Assembly: GCA_004380135.1 (NCBI GenBank)
Contig: QXCR01000148.1
Span: forward strand, 1-64,000
DNA from: Stemphylium vesicarium
Lineage: Eukaryota > Ascomycota > Dothideomycetes > Pleosporales > Pleosporaceae
Direction of reading: 5' to 3'
DNA length: 64,000 nucleotides
Below the pieces are notes generated by a model. It had not been told where the DNA came from. It made no database searches and worked only from the letters and a program-made list of their open reading frames with translations. Below, piece by piece: positions 44,105-55,576 of this stretch. The position numbers and the translations under genes are program-made. Every line of letters begins with the position of its first letter. The first letter of the stretch is position 1.

Positions 44105-44971
44105 GGTGAATTGAAAGTGGCGGTTTAGTCTCGCCGAGTGAGATTGTTGTCGTTGTTGTAATTGTTGTAGTTGTCACGGTGTACTAGATCTGGAAATCCG
44201 CATCTGAGATACATACACACGCATATGTACTACTTACCCTTTTTTTAATGGCAATCTTGAATATATGGCTACGTCACCCGCCAATCACGGTCTCCACTCG
44301 TTCTCGGCCTGCGCGGATGTGAGCACTGTTGTACGTCATTTTAGATGTGCATCCGGGCGTCGCGTTACGTTGCGTTGCGCGGAACGCACATACATACACT
44401 CATTGTAAAATCGCTCCCAATGGCGTTTTGCAATTAGACGCAAAAAGCTAAACGTAGACTCGGCCGAGGCCGTCGCACGACAATAGGTCTAGCATGGCGG
44501 CGATGGCGAATGTGTATGTGTTATTCCCGGGCGTGTGCAAGTCTCGACTACGGTTCCGCTGGTCATCGCATCACTGCACTCACCGTCGTATGCGCCACGC
44601 TCTGTTCTACTATCGTTTACGTCCTTCTCAAGTCTTCGTTTGAGACACACTAGTGCGGGGAAAATATATAGTTGACGGGCAGAGCATGCGGAGAAATGAA
44701 AAAAAAGTTGGCATGGAGACATATTGTACACACGGTTTTTCCTCCGCTCGAGGTTTCATTGAATCTTTATCCCTAGGCGCATACATGGTTGTAAAAAAAC
44801 AAAAGAAAATGTATCGTTGATTACGGCTGTCCATGCTAAAACAAATGCTTCCAATACCCCACATCATACAGTCTTTGTGTAAAACCCGCTGCACCTCCGC
44901 CCTTCCCTATGTACAAGAGCTGAAAAGAACCCTACAACGTCAATTTTAAAGACGAATAATGAAAAACATGA
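44105..44971. other. Intergenic region
   Basis: About 870 bp between two minus-strand genes. A GTT-rich simple repeat lies at about 44146-44176, in the presumed leader of the dehydrogenase-propeller gene. Short ORFs here show no features. Confidence 0.4.
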
Positions 44972-46390
44972 TTAGAAAGTGAAAATCTCGTCTTGAGGTT
45001 TAGAAATTGAACCTGCGTCATCACATTAGCCAATTCGTCAGAATGCCAGGGGGATATCAGACATACCAGGAGCCTTGAACCCGCGCTCTTGCAGATGCTT
45101 GACCATAGATTCCACCATGGGATCCGGACCACAGAGAAGAACCTTGCTATGCCTACCCGCAGGCTTAGGCATGTGCTGGTCAATCAGCTGCTTGCCAATC
45201 CGACCTTTTTCGCCCTGCCAGCTCTCCGACGGGTTGCTGAGAACATAGTGAACGGTAAACCGCTCATTCTCAGCCGCGAACCTGTCAAGCTGGTCTTTGA
45301 GCAAGATGTCAGCTTCCGTCTTGTTGGCGTAGAGAAGCGTGACATTGGTGTTGTCGCGCGGGTCCTCGCAAATGCGGCGGATGATTTGGAGCATGGGTGT
45401 GATGCCAGTGCCGCCGGCAATCATGCCGAGGTCTTTGACAAGGTTCTTGTGGTACTTCATCTCTCCCTTGGGCCCGCGGATCTCGACTTTGTCGCCGATG
45501 TTCAGCTTGCTGAGGTAGGGTGTCAGTTTGCCGCCGTCGTAGATCTTGATGGTTAGTTCGAGGCGGCCGCGGTCTGCGTTACTGGATGTGGGCGTGTAGG
45601 AGCGGGAGAGCTGTTTGCCGTCGACCATGTGTCTGATGGCCACGTGCTGGCCGGTTGGTAGTCCGAGGACGGAGTTTTTGCTGGGAAGTCCAAAAACCAG
45701 GCGGATCGTGTCGTGAGAGACGTTTGTCTTTTCTATGACGGGGAATGGCTGGTAGACGCGCGCGTTGAGGACTCCGAGGTTGATATCCTTCTTTTTGGAT
45801 GGCCTGAAGGATTGCGACTTTGCTCTGAAATGCGCGGGGTATGACTGGAAGTCGCTGTGTGCTACGTTGAAGTTTTTGGTCGCCCACGAGCCGGCATATC
45901 CAGCGATGACCATGCTGGCGATGGAAGAGGCGGCGAAGCCCTTCCAGAATCCGCCAATTTGCAGGTGGTGCAAATAAGGCGAAACCTTTTTGCCATAGAC
46001 GAATGATAGAACGATGGATGCCAGACCAAAGCCCATGGCGGAGATTGGGGCAAGACTGACTTTTGTTGGAGGTGGTAGGTTGTTCACAACATGAACTCGG
46101 CTTGGCTTGATCTGCGGCACCTTGGTCGCCTCATGGTCGGTCCAGTCGTCGTCGGCGATGCGTCCAATGCGATAGTTTTCGAGAATCTCCCTTGCGTCTG
46201 TCGAATGGCCAATGTCTTCATATGCGGTTGTTGCGTCAGTTCCGGCGTTCTCGAGAAGAAATTCCTTGCCACCGGGATGCTCTTCTTGGTAGTCGGTCAC
46301 ATCGTAGACGTAATTCCATAATGTGAGCCAGAGGTCGGTTTTGCTGGTATGCTTCGCTACCTCGGCGAGAGAGTATACACCGTCGGACAT
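44972..46390 (-). CDS. Cytochrome b5 - cytochrome b5 reductase fusion
   Basis: Passes electrons from NADH through FAD to its own b5 heme. A long exon 46390-45067 plus a short last exon 45012-44972 give 454 residues. Without the terminal intron the frame would end differently; with it the C terminus becomes SISKPQDEIFTF, as in known reductases. The N-terminal b5 domain has His38-Pro-Gly-Gly and His62 (YEDIGHS) as heme ligands. Two hydrophobic segments (about residues 115-160) anchor it in a membrane. The FAD domain has LSRSYTPTSS and the NADH domain GMIAGGTGITPMLQ and LLCGPDPMV. It is divergent from the P450 gene and may serve as its electron donor. Confidence 0.9.
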
Positions 46391-47047
46391 TTTTGTGAGG
46401 TTTGGCTGTTGAATGTGATGTTTTTCGTCACTAAGGGGGGAGTAGCGATGGCGAGCGCTTTTGCTCGAGGTCGGCCCCCCTCGCCATAGCTGCTTCTAGC
46501 TGTGGGTATGCAACGGCCCTGACGATCCACCGTCCTTGCGCGACCGAGGCCCCGGACACGAAGCTCAACAACGTGTTCTTGGTCTGTGAAAATCTCACGA
46601 CGCTATGACAGCGCAGAGTCGTGAAGGCCGGTGGTGGTGGAGCCTCTGATACCCACTTGCCGAGGTCCATGTCCGCTCCAGCCAATCACAAGGCAGGGGA
46701 TTATCGGACCTGCATCGCCAAGATCAGCCTCATCCTAGCGCGTACGCAATTTATCTCCGATGATCCTGGACTGTAGGAAATTTGAAGAAAAGGGTTCGGC
46801 CGGACTGCTCGCACGACCTTCATTGCGACTACGCTTTTTGTAAAAGATGCCTCGGTTGACTCGCACGAAAACACCAATTCGTGTGTTGGCCAGTGGGCAT
46901 GCGTCATGCTATCGGCCTAGAAGGGTGCTTGGCCGATGATACTAATCCATCTGACGGTGGTGTCCGCTTAAGGAGAAGGATAATATACGGTACTTTTCCT
47001 GGGTCTTACCACGCCCTCACACTCTGCTTACCCTTTCATCACCCAAC
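46391..47047. promoter_or_regulatory. Divergent promoter between b5 reductase and P450
   Basis: 657 bp between the two start codons with no supported gene. Both transcripts must start here, so co-regulation of the two redox genes is possible. Confidence 0.45.
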
Positions 47048-48874
47048 ATGACTGTCAAAGGTTTCTACCTCGTTGGACAAGACAAAAACGTCTACCACCA
47101 AGATATTGACATTGAGCAATGCGATGATTTCAATGCTTTGCAAATCGCCGTAGCGGAACAATTCAACATCATCCAATCGACAGGTAGGCACCTTTGCGAC
47201 GCGGTTGCTTACAAGTGTGTTTGCTGATCTTTCATCCAGGAATTGGACTTCAAGATGCCCAAGGTCAGGATCTCCCGGATTTGGACGCTGTACTAGACTG
47301 CGACGAAGATCTTGGTATTACAGTCGATGGCCAGGCCATTCGCGACCCCGCAGGTCCCGAAGGTCTGCCATTCCTAGGCAGTTACTATGAAGTCTTCCCC
47401 GATCATCTCGTAGGTTACCAGGCGCAAAGTCAAAATCACGACTAACACGTTCTAGGGTAACCATGCTCGCCTTTTCCAAAAGTACGGATCCTTGATCAAA
47501 TACGACACCTTGGGAAAGAGCAACTTCCTGACCAACGACCCCGCCATCGCGACAGTCGCATTCCAAGAATCTGCGTTTTTTACCAAACTCATTACCCCAG
47601 ACCACCCCTTGCATGGTATCAAGCAGAACACCGCGCTCTTTGTTTCCGACACCGACACCGACGCATGGAGGCAATCGCACAAGTTCATCCCGCCTTCCAT
47701 GGCGCCAAAGGCCGTCAGACACTACACACCGCTAATGGAGGCTTGCGTCAAGGATTCCTTCAAGGTTTTCGACAAGCTAGACGAAGAGGGCGAGGCGTGG
47801 AACGTATACCAGTACATGCTGAAGCTCGCGTCCCAAACCGTTTTCAAGTTTGCGCTTGGCTACGATGCCCACCACTTTGACTCCCCCGACGCACCTCTTA
47901 GCGAGCTGGTGATATTGATTGCGTACTCGCTCTCCCTAAACAAAAAGATCATGTCGCGCGGCGCGTGGTATTCCAAGCTGAGCGTGATACCGTTGACGGA
48001 TCCCTGGAAACTACAGCATATCCAAGGCAAGCTTTGGAATATCATCGTCAATGCCATCGACGGAGCTCCCAAGGGAGAAACCGACGAGGATCTACCCCTC
48101 CATTCAGCCGCGCTGGGCGCAAGCTGCGTGGTAGACTACCTGAAGCGCGCCACTGATGACCAAGGCAACAAACTCCCAGTCGACCTTGTCGTCCCCAACA
48201 TGGTAGTCATGTCCGGCGCGGGTTTCACAACAACCTCCTCCCTGCTCTCATGGCTCATCTACGCACTCGTCGAGTATGAGGGCAACCAAGACCGACTCTT
48301 GCAGGAACTCGTCGACGCAGGCGTAAGCGAAGAAACGAAGTGGACGCCCGAACTTTCCGAAGGCCTCCCCTTCCTCGACAAGTTCGTCAAGGAAACCCAA
48401 CGCCTACACAACCCTTCATTCCAACCCGGTCGCACAGCAAAAGTAGATTGTATCGTACCAGGCGGTTACAAGCTCGCCGCCGGCTCCGTCCTCATCCCCG
48501 CTCTCCACGCCATCCACAACAACCCCAAGATCTGGTCGAATCCTGACCGGTTCGACCCGGACCGTTGGGGCACAGAGGAAGTTGCAAACCGCCCAAAGAA
48601 CTCGTACATTCCTTTCGCGACGGGTCCGCGCAGCTGTATCGGCTTCAACTTTGCGCTGGGAGAGGTCAAGGTCCTGCTTCCGGAGCTGGTGTACCGGTAT
48701 GAGTTCTTCAAGGAGGGCGACGAGGCCGTTACGTATGATCCTGAGTTCCAGCTTATTCGTCCTATGAACCTTTATGTGAGGGCGAAGAGGCGGTCTACAT
48801 GGCCCAAGCCGAGCCCCGGCGCGGTGAAGATTGCGCAGGATTATGCGCCGGGGGAGGTGAAGCCGCCGATTTAA
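47048..48874 (+). CDS. Cytochrome P450 with N-terminal ubiquitin-fold-like segment and no membrane anchor
   Basis: Heme-thiolate monooxygenase. Three exons (47048-47183, 47240-47409, 47456-48874) give 574 residues. Instead of the usual hydrophobic anchor, residues 1-80 read as an acidic alternating strand/helix module (MTVKGFYLVGQDKNVY, then DIDIEQCDDFNALQIAVAEQ, then LDCDEDLGITVDGQ), reminiscent of PB1/ubiquitin-like folds. Then come the P450 opening PAGPEGLPFLGSYYEVFPDHL, I-helix SGAGFTTTSSLL, the K-helix Glu-x-x-Arg (ETQR), DPDRW, and the heme loop FATGPRSCIGF with Cys496. All catalytic landmarks are intact. The substrate is unknown. The module assignment is by eye. Confidence 0.85.
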
Positions 48875-48997
48875 GGGGCTAGGCTGGGCGTGGTGGAAAT
48901 GTAGAGAACGAAGATTCCGATTCCGATAGACGATGATAGACTTTGAAATAATAAATAATTACTTCCATATTGTCTCTTTTTCTTATACCCATTGTTA

Positions 48998-49264
48998 TTA
49001 TACAAGCTTCTGCTGCACACGATCATGATTCCGCACAATCTTGCCATCCTCCCACCACATCAACGTATACCCCACAAGTTTCTTCGGATTCGCCTCTTCC
49101 TTGGCAATCTTCTCCCCCGTATTAAACTCCACCGCTGATTTACATGTAATCTCTCATTCCCACGCTGTAAAGTCCTTGTGCCCGTGCACAGACAGCGACT
49201 TGATGTCGAGATCATGGAAGTTGGAAAACGTCTTTGCGTGGTGATGGGGGCGGCGGGGAGGCAT
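48998..49264 (-). pseudogene. SnoaL/NTF2-like protein fragment
   Basis: From an ATG at 49264 the frame reads FSNFHDLDIKSLSVHGHKDF then TAW-E. It then meets TGA at 49154-49156 and continues in frame as EITCKSAVEFNTG, KLVGYTLMWWEDGKIVRNHD and a TAA at 48998. Together these form the second half of a fungal SnoaL-like domain, where Trp is expected at the stop (TGG to TGA). The first half of the domain is absent upstream, so the gene is both truncated and interrupted. Confidence 0.65.
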
Positions 49265-49817
49265 GATGGCAGTTTGGTTTTTAAATTGTGTCGACTCGAG
49301 ACTGGCGGAGTGTGCTATAGCTCTAGGAAATGAGTGCTCTCTCGTACAATAGATCAGGTGCGTCATTATCGTACAAGTCTGGATCTTGGGAGGGTGCACT
49401 CGGTTATCGTGCTGCATGTTCCAAGCCTGTTGCTACCTACTACAACAGTCGTGGTAATCCGTACGGACCGACTGTTCATGCAGGATATACGACACTGCGT
49501 CGAGACTCGATCCTGGTGGCGCGTATGCAGGTCGATAATAGGCCCCGTCGTGTCACGAAGCGGATAATATGCGTGCAAGCGGATACAACATCAGAATTTG
49601 TTGAGCAATGTGGCGATCGAATTGAATACGCCATCTGAGAAGCTAACATTGCTTACCCTGTCATTCCGAATGACTTCAGCTCAGGGTGAGGCGCATAGAC
49701 TCTAATAGTTTGAGTTCGTTCTTTCACCCTACCTTTATTCGAAGAAGAGCCGTGCAACACATTCAACTTCACTTTAACTCAGTCAAAAGTCTACAAGATA
49801 TATCCTAGGTCAAAAAT
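49265..49817. other. Intergenic region
   Basis: About 550 bp between two relics. Overlapping frames (for example 49330-49638, plus) have no recognisable domain. Confidence 0.4.
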
Positions 49818-51165
49818 GTGTCTCGTAGAACACCAAGCGGGGCCACAATCGGCGAAGATCAGGACGGGCCTTTACTGCTCGCTCTCCTAATGCGCGACAA
49901 CAACCTCAACGATGCTGCTATTGCTGGAGCTGCGATGCAAAACGCAGATGCTCCGATCTCAGACACGCTCCACTCGAGAGAAGCCGTGCAAGAGTTGTTG
50001 AAACCCAGCTTGGAACAAGGAGATGACGGTCCACTTCTTCTGGCTCTCCTTATGGGTAACAACAACCTCAATGCAGCAGCTCAAAAGGGCAGCACAAGAG
50101 CAAATGCCCATAAGCAATACAGTCGACGCAAGGCAGGCTGTGCAAGAGTTGAGACTTCAGGGCGAACAAGCCGTTCCAATTCTGAAGATGCGTGGTGTCA
50201 AAGACGAGACGCAACCTAGTCCACTGAGCAGCGAACAACTCCAATTCTGGCGAGACAACGGGTAGTTCATCGTTCCCGACGCGCCATCCAAGGAGAGCGT
50301 CACCGGACTTCTCAACAGTGTACATGAGGCGGCTGATATGCTGGCGACTAAAGGCCATGAGCGCGTTAGGGAGCATGGCTATGGCTATGGCCAAGATAAG
50401 TACATCTCGGCCGTCGGTCGCGTCCTCGTCATGCCTTCAAAGGGTAAGTCACTTCCTTCCTAAATGGATAAGTATGATTTCATATGCTGAACTGGTGATA
50501 GTGACGCGGGAGCCTGGAGTCGAGCCTCTTCAGCGTATTCAAAGATTGGGATGTGGTCTTCATCAAGTGACGCCGCTTTCCGCAAGGCAACCATGAGCGA
50601 GGCGCATACCAAGATGGCAAAGGCACTGGGTTACTCTGACCCGCGGGTGATCCAGAGCCTTGCCATTGTCAAAGCAGCTCAGGTCGGTGCGAGAGTCGTA
50701 CCGCATCAAGACGGCTGTTCGGGCTTCACGGACCCTCCAAGTTGTACAACATTTTGGTACGCTCTTGAAGACGCCACAAAAGAAAATAGGTGTCTGGCAG
50801 TCGTGCCAGGAAGCCACAGAACCAAGCCAGGTAGGCGAAGGTGCCGTCAGGAAGCTAAAGGCTTACCTGATTTCGTCGATTTGGAGGCTCCTGCTTCTGC
50901 TGACTTGGAAGGGATTTCCGCCGATGCTCCGGAGCCGGAGAGGGATGAACATGGCGAGCTGGTTTACAAGGAGCTGGAGGTCAAAGCGGGATCTTTGATA
51001 CTGATGCATGGCAACCTAATGCACACAAGCGAAGCCAACACAAGTGGTAAAAGCCGCGTCGCATTCAACTATGGTGTTGCAGAGGGCACGGATGAATGGC
51101 TAGCGGACAACTATCTGCAACCGTATGACGGGAAAATAGATTTTGAGAAGCTGCATGTATGTTAG
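49818..51165 (+). pseudogene. Phytanoyl-CoA dioxygenase (PhyH) family relic with internal duplication
   Basis: Fe(II)/2-oxoglutarate dioxygenase family. The 5' part has two tandem imperfect copies of a module starting DGPLLLALLM (at about 49861 and 50026). The second copy loses its frame near 50085. The PhyH domain begins SSEQLQFWRDNG at about 50225, where a TAG (50264-50266) replaces the expected aromatic residue before FIVPDAPS. A GT-AG intron lies near 50443-50500. RIQRLGCGLH then sits in one frame and FRKATMSEAHTKMAKALGY in the next, so another base is lost near 50570. The iron ligands in VVPHQDG and the later LMHTSEAN survive. At least three lesions make it non-functional; no convincing start codon is visible. 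Confidence 0.75.
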
Positions 51166-51506
51166 TAGCCGTTGTCAGATAGTAAAGAACCCATACGAAC
51201 GTGAACCGGGCCCACAAATACCTTCATTCTGAGGCGTTGTCGTAGGTGAAGCTCCTGCAGTTCCCTTTCTGGTTGCTTCCGAAAGCCCACGAAGCTCGTG
51301 CGGATTCTGTCCGAATCATCAGGTATCCCCACCCAAAGACGTTATTGTAGAAGGAAAGCGCCGCATGAGAAAGAGGGGCCATTACCTCCGCCACGGAGAT
51401 AACCCTAACTCCACATTACATCACCGCCCTACAAATGTCCCCTCAGCTCGCATTTACAATATCGTCTTTCTTCCCACAAAGGTCAAACCAGCACACAAAT
51501 CCCAGA
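51166..51506. other. Intergenic region
   Basis: About 340 bp; presumed promoter and leader of the SDR gene. No gene. Confidence 0.4.
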
Positions 51507-52421
51507 ATGTCCGTCTTCCGCCCCTCAGCGCACGCCCTAATAACCGGCGGCGCATCCGGCATCGGCCACGCCGTCGCGCGCCTTTGTCTCTCACACTCCA
51601 TGCGCGTAACCATAACCGACATCAACGCCTCGGCCCTCTCCCGAGCCCGCGACACACTCTCAGGCGACATCCACACTATCGTTGCCGACGCCTCGTCCCG
51701 CGAAGACTGGTCCCGCATCCGGCGCGAAGCCGGCGCCGTAGATTTCCTCATGTTGAACGCAGGGACCAGCGGGAAGGGGACGTGGGGCGATGACGAGTAC
51801 TTTGGCAAGATTTTGGAGACGAACCTGGGCGGCGTGGTAAATGGGTTGAATGCGTATGTACCGGATTTTAAGGCGAGAGCGGGGAAAAAGGAAGGACATG
51901 AGGGAGGGGAAAGGACGGCGATTGTTGTGACGGGGAGTAAACAGGGGATTACGAATCCGCCGGGTAACCCGGCGTATAATGCGAGTAAAGCTGCGGTTAA
52001 GACACTGACGGAGCATTTGAGTTTCGATCTCAAAGACTTAAACGTCGGGGTGCACTTGCTGATCCCAGGGTGGACGTTTACAGGGTTGGTAAGATATTAC
52101 CCAAACTACTCTCGATATTTTGTCTATTTCCTGACTGACTGACTGACTATCGCGGAATAGGCTGGTAATTTACCCTGGGAGGACAAAGAAAAGCCCGAGG
52201 GCGCGTGGTCGGCGGCGCAGGTCGCGGACGACATGTATGTGAAGATGCAGGAGGGCAAGTTTTACATCGTTTGCCCAGATGGCCAGGTCACTGAGGAGAC
52301 TGATAAGAAACGCATGCTGTGGAGTGTGGGCGACATTGTTAATGAACGGCCACCGCTCACCAGGTGGCGTCCAGAGTACAAAGAAGAGGCGGAAAAGTGG
52401 ATGGCAGAGCAAAAGGTCTAA
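51507..52421 (+). CDS. Classical short-chain dehydrogenase/reductase
   Basis: NAD(P)-dependent oxidoreductase. Two exons (51507-52088 and 52161-52421) give 280 residues; ATG 51507 opens MSVFRPSAHALITGG. Features: TGGASGIG cofactor loop (residues about 13-20), DINASAL for adenosine-ribose recognition, LMLNAGTSG, catalytic Ser in VVTGSKQG, Tyr and Lys in AYNASKAA, and HLLIPGWTFTGL before the splice. The intron contains a short GACT repeat. The C-terminal extension (KRMLWSVGDIVNERPPLTRW) is found in a fungal subgroup. Substrate not known. Confidence 0.85.
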
Positions 52422-52550
52422 GCATGGAAAAAGAATTCTTGATGGTATTATGGCTATGGACCCTAAAGTGTAAAACAGGGTATCTACTTTTTTTTGCAAT
52501 TTGTGTCGGTATGCGTCCGGCGAACTTCCGGCTTCACATTACCCCAGCTA

Positions 52551-55500
52551 TTACAACATTGTATTACCAGCAGGCAATGTGCTCAAACCGTCGTGTGCAG
52601 TCTCAAATCGCTCGACAGGTGGCCGCTCCACCCTGGTCGCCTCACCTGTGTGACCGGCTGGAATACCGTCACTGAATAGTCCGGCGCCTTGGCCCGCAGT
52701 GACAAATCGCTCTATTCCTGGTCTTCCCTCATCCAACACTTGTTCATTGACACTCTCAGTGACGGGCATCATGCTGCCAAGTTCTTTCTCATGTTGGGTT
52801 CCTTCAACCGCAGGCGGGGTAGTGATGTTTACACTCGCCAGTGTAAGCGTGCTGGCATTGACGTCTTTCCCGTCTGGTCCGTCAACTTTGAGACTAAATG
52901 GATATGCTATTCCACCTGCCGTGGGCCGTGTGGTCAGGGTATCAGTATCCGGGATGATGGTACTGGGCAGGGTAGGGTTGTCTGAAAGGATTATATTTGG
53001 AGGTAACCCAGCACTATCGGGCTCGCTGACCGGCGATGGCAAGGGCGAAGCGGAGCGCTCAGGGGCGAGAGTGGTCGCATCTGCAAGGCCAGGCGTTGGC
53101 AGCTCCATCGTTGGTAGATCATCCATTGGTACACCAGTTTGGCCCTTGTCGGTGACGGCTGAATGGCGAGAACGTGACCTTGAGCGTCCGATGTTGGGCA
53201 TGGAGAGGCCAACACTGCGGCTTCGCTTGGACTTGCTCTCTGCTGCTCCGTCCGTGTTTGGCTGTTTCGGGTTCTGCACAGTGGTAGACGGCTCTTCAGC
53301 GGTCTGGTCGGCCTTTTCTTCTCGGACAATCTGTGGGTGTCAGTAACAGCCGCGGACCATCTACCATACACGCATTCAGTTCACTTACCGTTGCCTGGTC
53401 GTGCGAACTTCCCCAGCCGGACCACATAGCCATACCCCAACTCTTCTTCTTTGCCTTTTCCGCTTTCATACCCTTAACTCTCCTACCAGCAAGTGCTGTT
53501 GGGGGCGGCGACTCTCCCTCAAAGCCTTCGAAGCCATTCTGCATATCCTTTATTCTCTGCTTCTGAATCTTGATCTTTGGCTTCGAGAACTTGTTGTTCC
53601 ATTGTGACTGTGCCTTCATCCACTTACTGACGGGACCTGTTTTCGGCACTCCAACATCAACGCTAGCGATGTTGAGCGCAGGAAGGTCCTCTTTGGCAGC
53701 GAGGGGATAGATACGCCCATGCCGATCGATGCGTTGACGGATCATGTGGCGCTCGAAAGGCGGAATTGGATCACCGGCCCTGCCAACACGGGTGTCTAGT
53801 TGTCCCTTCTTCCCAAGCGTTTGAGCATCCTGTGGCAACGGATGTGATGCGGATTCCGGGTCATCGGATGATGAGTTTGAGCCTGCCTTTTCTGAATCAG
53901 AAGAAGAGCTGGAGTCGCTACTCATGAACGATATGTCATCATCATCAAGGATTTCGATGGACTTCTTTTGAGCACGCGCAAGTGCCCAGGCGCCAAACTG
54001 AGCAATACTCCGATACATGTGCTTGGCTGGACGCGTGAAACTGAGCGTAGGGCACACATGGCACAAGTCGTCCCAGACCTGGAGTTGCACGTTGGTGGGC
54101 TTGTAGTTGGTAACCTGAGCTTGGATCGCTTCGGCAGTCTGATTATTGGAGGGCGGTGGAATGTATGCCAGTGGCTGTGCAGCTTTGTGGGCGATGTAGA
54201 TCTGCTCATCTCTAAGCAGCTCGCCACCACCCGTCTGAATCAGTAAGGGTGGCAAACCCCCAAGTGTAGGCTGCAGAACTGGTGACACCAAGGGATGTGT
54301 CAAGAGATGGTTTGGGGCGTACATCTGGATCTGATCCTTGATCTCGACGCGCACATCTTCAAGTTGCACAGAGAGCTGACTTTTTGGCCCTATGCTGTAT
54401 TTGCCATTGGAAGAGATCCAAACATCTGCGTCCTGGCCCATCCCGTTAGGATTCAAGGTGCCACTGAGGGCAGGGCCGTCGGTGGAGTGAACAGAGTATC
54501 CTCGCACGCGTTCGGCTTTTGCCTCCTCTTTGGATGCATGGTTCTTATCCTTTTCAGGTATGTTTTGCTTTTGAGAGGTGCCCTTCGACGTTGTTTCGAT
54601 CTCGAGCATGTCGTCTGCGTTAGGGGGTGCTGCAAGCCAATCAGTCGTATTTCTAGGTCAATGAAAAGGCTCGCTTACGCCAACTCATGCTTGGCTTATG
54701 AACGAATCCGTGTGGTGGAATGTAATCCATCTTGCCGTCGCCACCCAAACTTGGGAAGCTATGCGTCAGATCCACCCAAGGGCTAATTAGAATGGCCGCA
54801 GCCGGTAAAGGTATGCCTTGGTCCCGCATCGTCACCAGCATGCTCAAGACCATTCCGCCTCCTGCCGAATCGCCGGCAAGGATGATGGTGGTAGGGTCAT
54901 GCTTCTCCTCGAGAAGGTAGAGGTACGCGGCCAGACCTAGAAATATTAGCGTAGTAAAGAAAAGATCAGCGGGTTACCCACAATCGTGCAAACCGCAAGG
55001 GAATGGAAACTGTGGCGCAAGTCTGTATTTCGGGGCCAAGACCCTGGCCTTGAGCTTGCGCGCATGTCGCTGCATCTGATAGCGATGCTCGTCTACACTG
55101 CCAAAAAAGTAGGCGCCGCCGTGCACATACAACATTATGCGGTCGCCTTTCGGGATAGCTAGTTGCTTCCTCGCTTCGTAGTCCTTGCGCATCTCGATCC
55201 ATTCTGCCTTCAGGGTTGTTCCCTCGCGCCGCCACTGCCACCACGAGTCTCCCCCAACAGCCCTGACACCCTCTGGGCCCAATTGCGCCGAGATGTGTTG
55301 CGCAGACTTTTGTAGCAGACTACTCGAGACCTCGACCACATTCACGTGCACCCATCGCGGCACGGGAACCCATTGAGAAGTGAATGCCTGTAATTCGTCG
55401 ACGGTGTGGAGGGAGGCGTAGTGGAGGAAACGGCGAATGAGCTCGAGGCCTTCGTGATAGGATATGTGCGCAGTTGGCTTTTGCGCAAGGGGGCGGCGAT

Positions 55501-55576
55501 TTAGGTAATGCGAAAGATACGTCTGGATAACCGTGGGTGTGACTGCGGCGCCCACCGAGATGGTGTTGACAGGCAT
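52551..55576 (-). CDS. Hormone-sensitive-lipase-type alpha/beta hydrolase with long disordered tail
   Basis: Esterase/lipase of the alpha/beta-hydrolase_3 (HSL) family. Four exons (55576-54982, 54936-54679, 54629-53389, 53330-52551) in phase give 957 residues. The oxyanion loop is His152-Gly-Gly-Ala, the nucleophile is Ser222 in AGDSAGGGMVLS, and LISPWVDLTHSFPS follows. The probable acid is in GGGELLRDEQ and the probable catalytic His in VWDDLCHV. An acidic low-complexity loop (DDPESAS region, DSSSSSDSE) begins near residue 490. The last about 450 residues are polar, basic-then-Pro/Ser/Thr-rich (SKSKRSRS, GRSRSRSRHS) and likely disordered, perhaps for lipid-droplet or kinase regulation. Classical single-domain relatives are about 350-450 residues. 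Confidence 0.86.
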
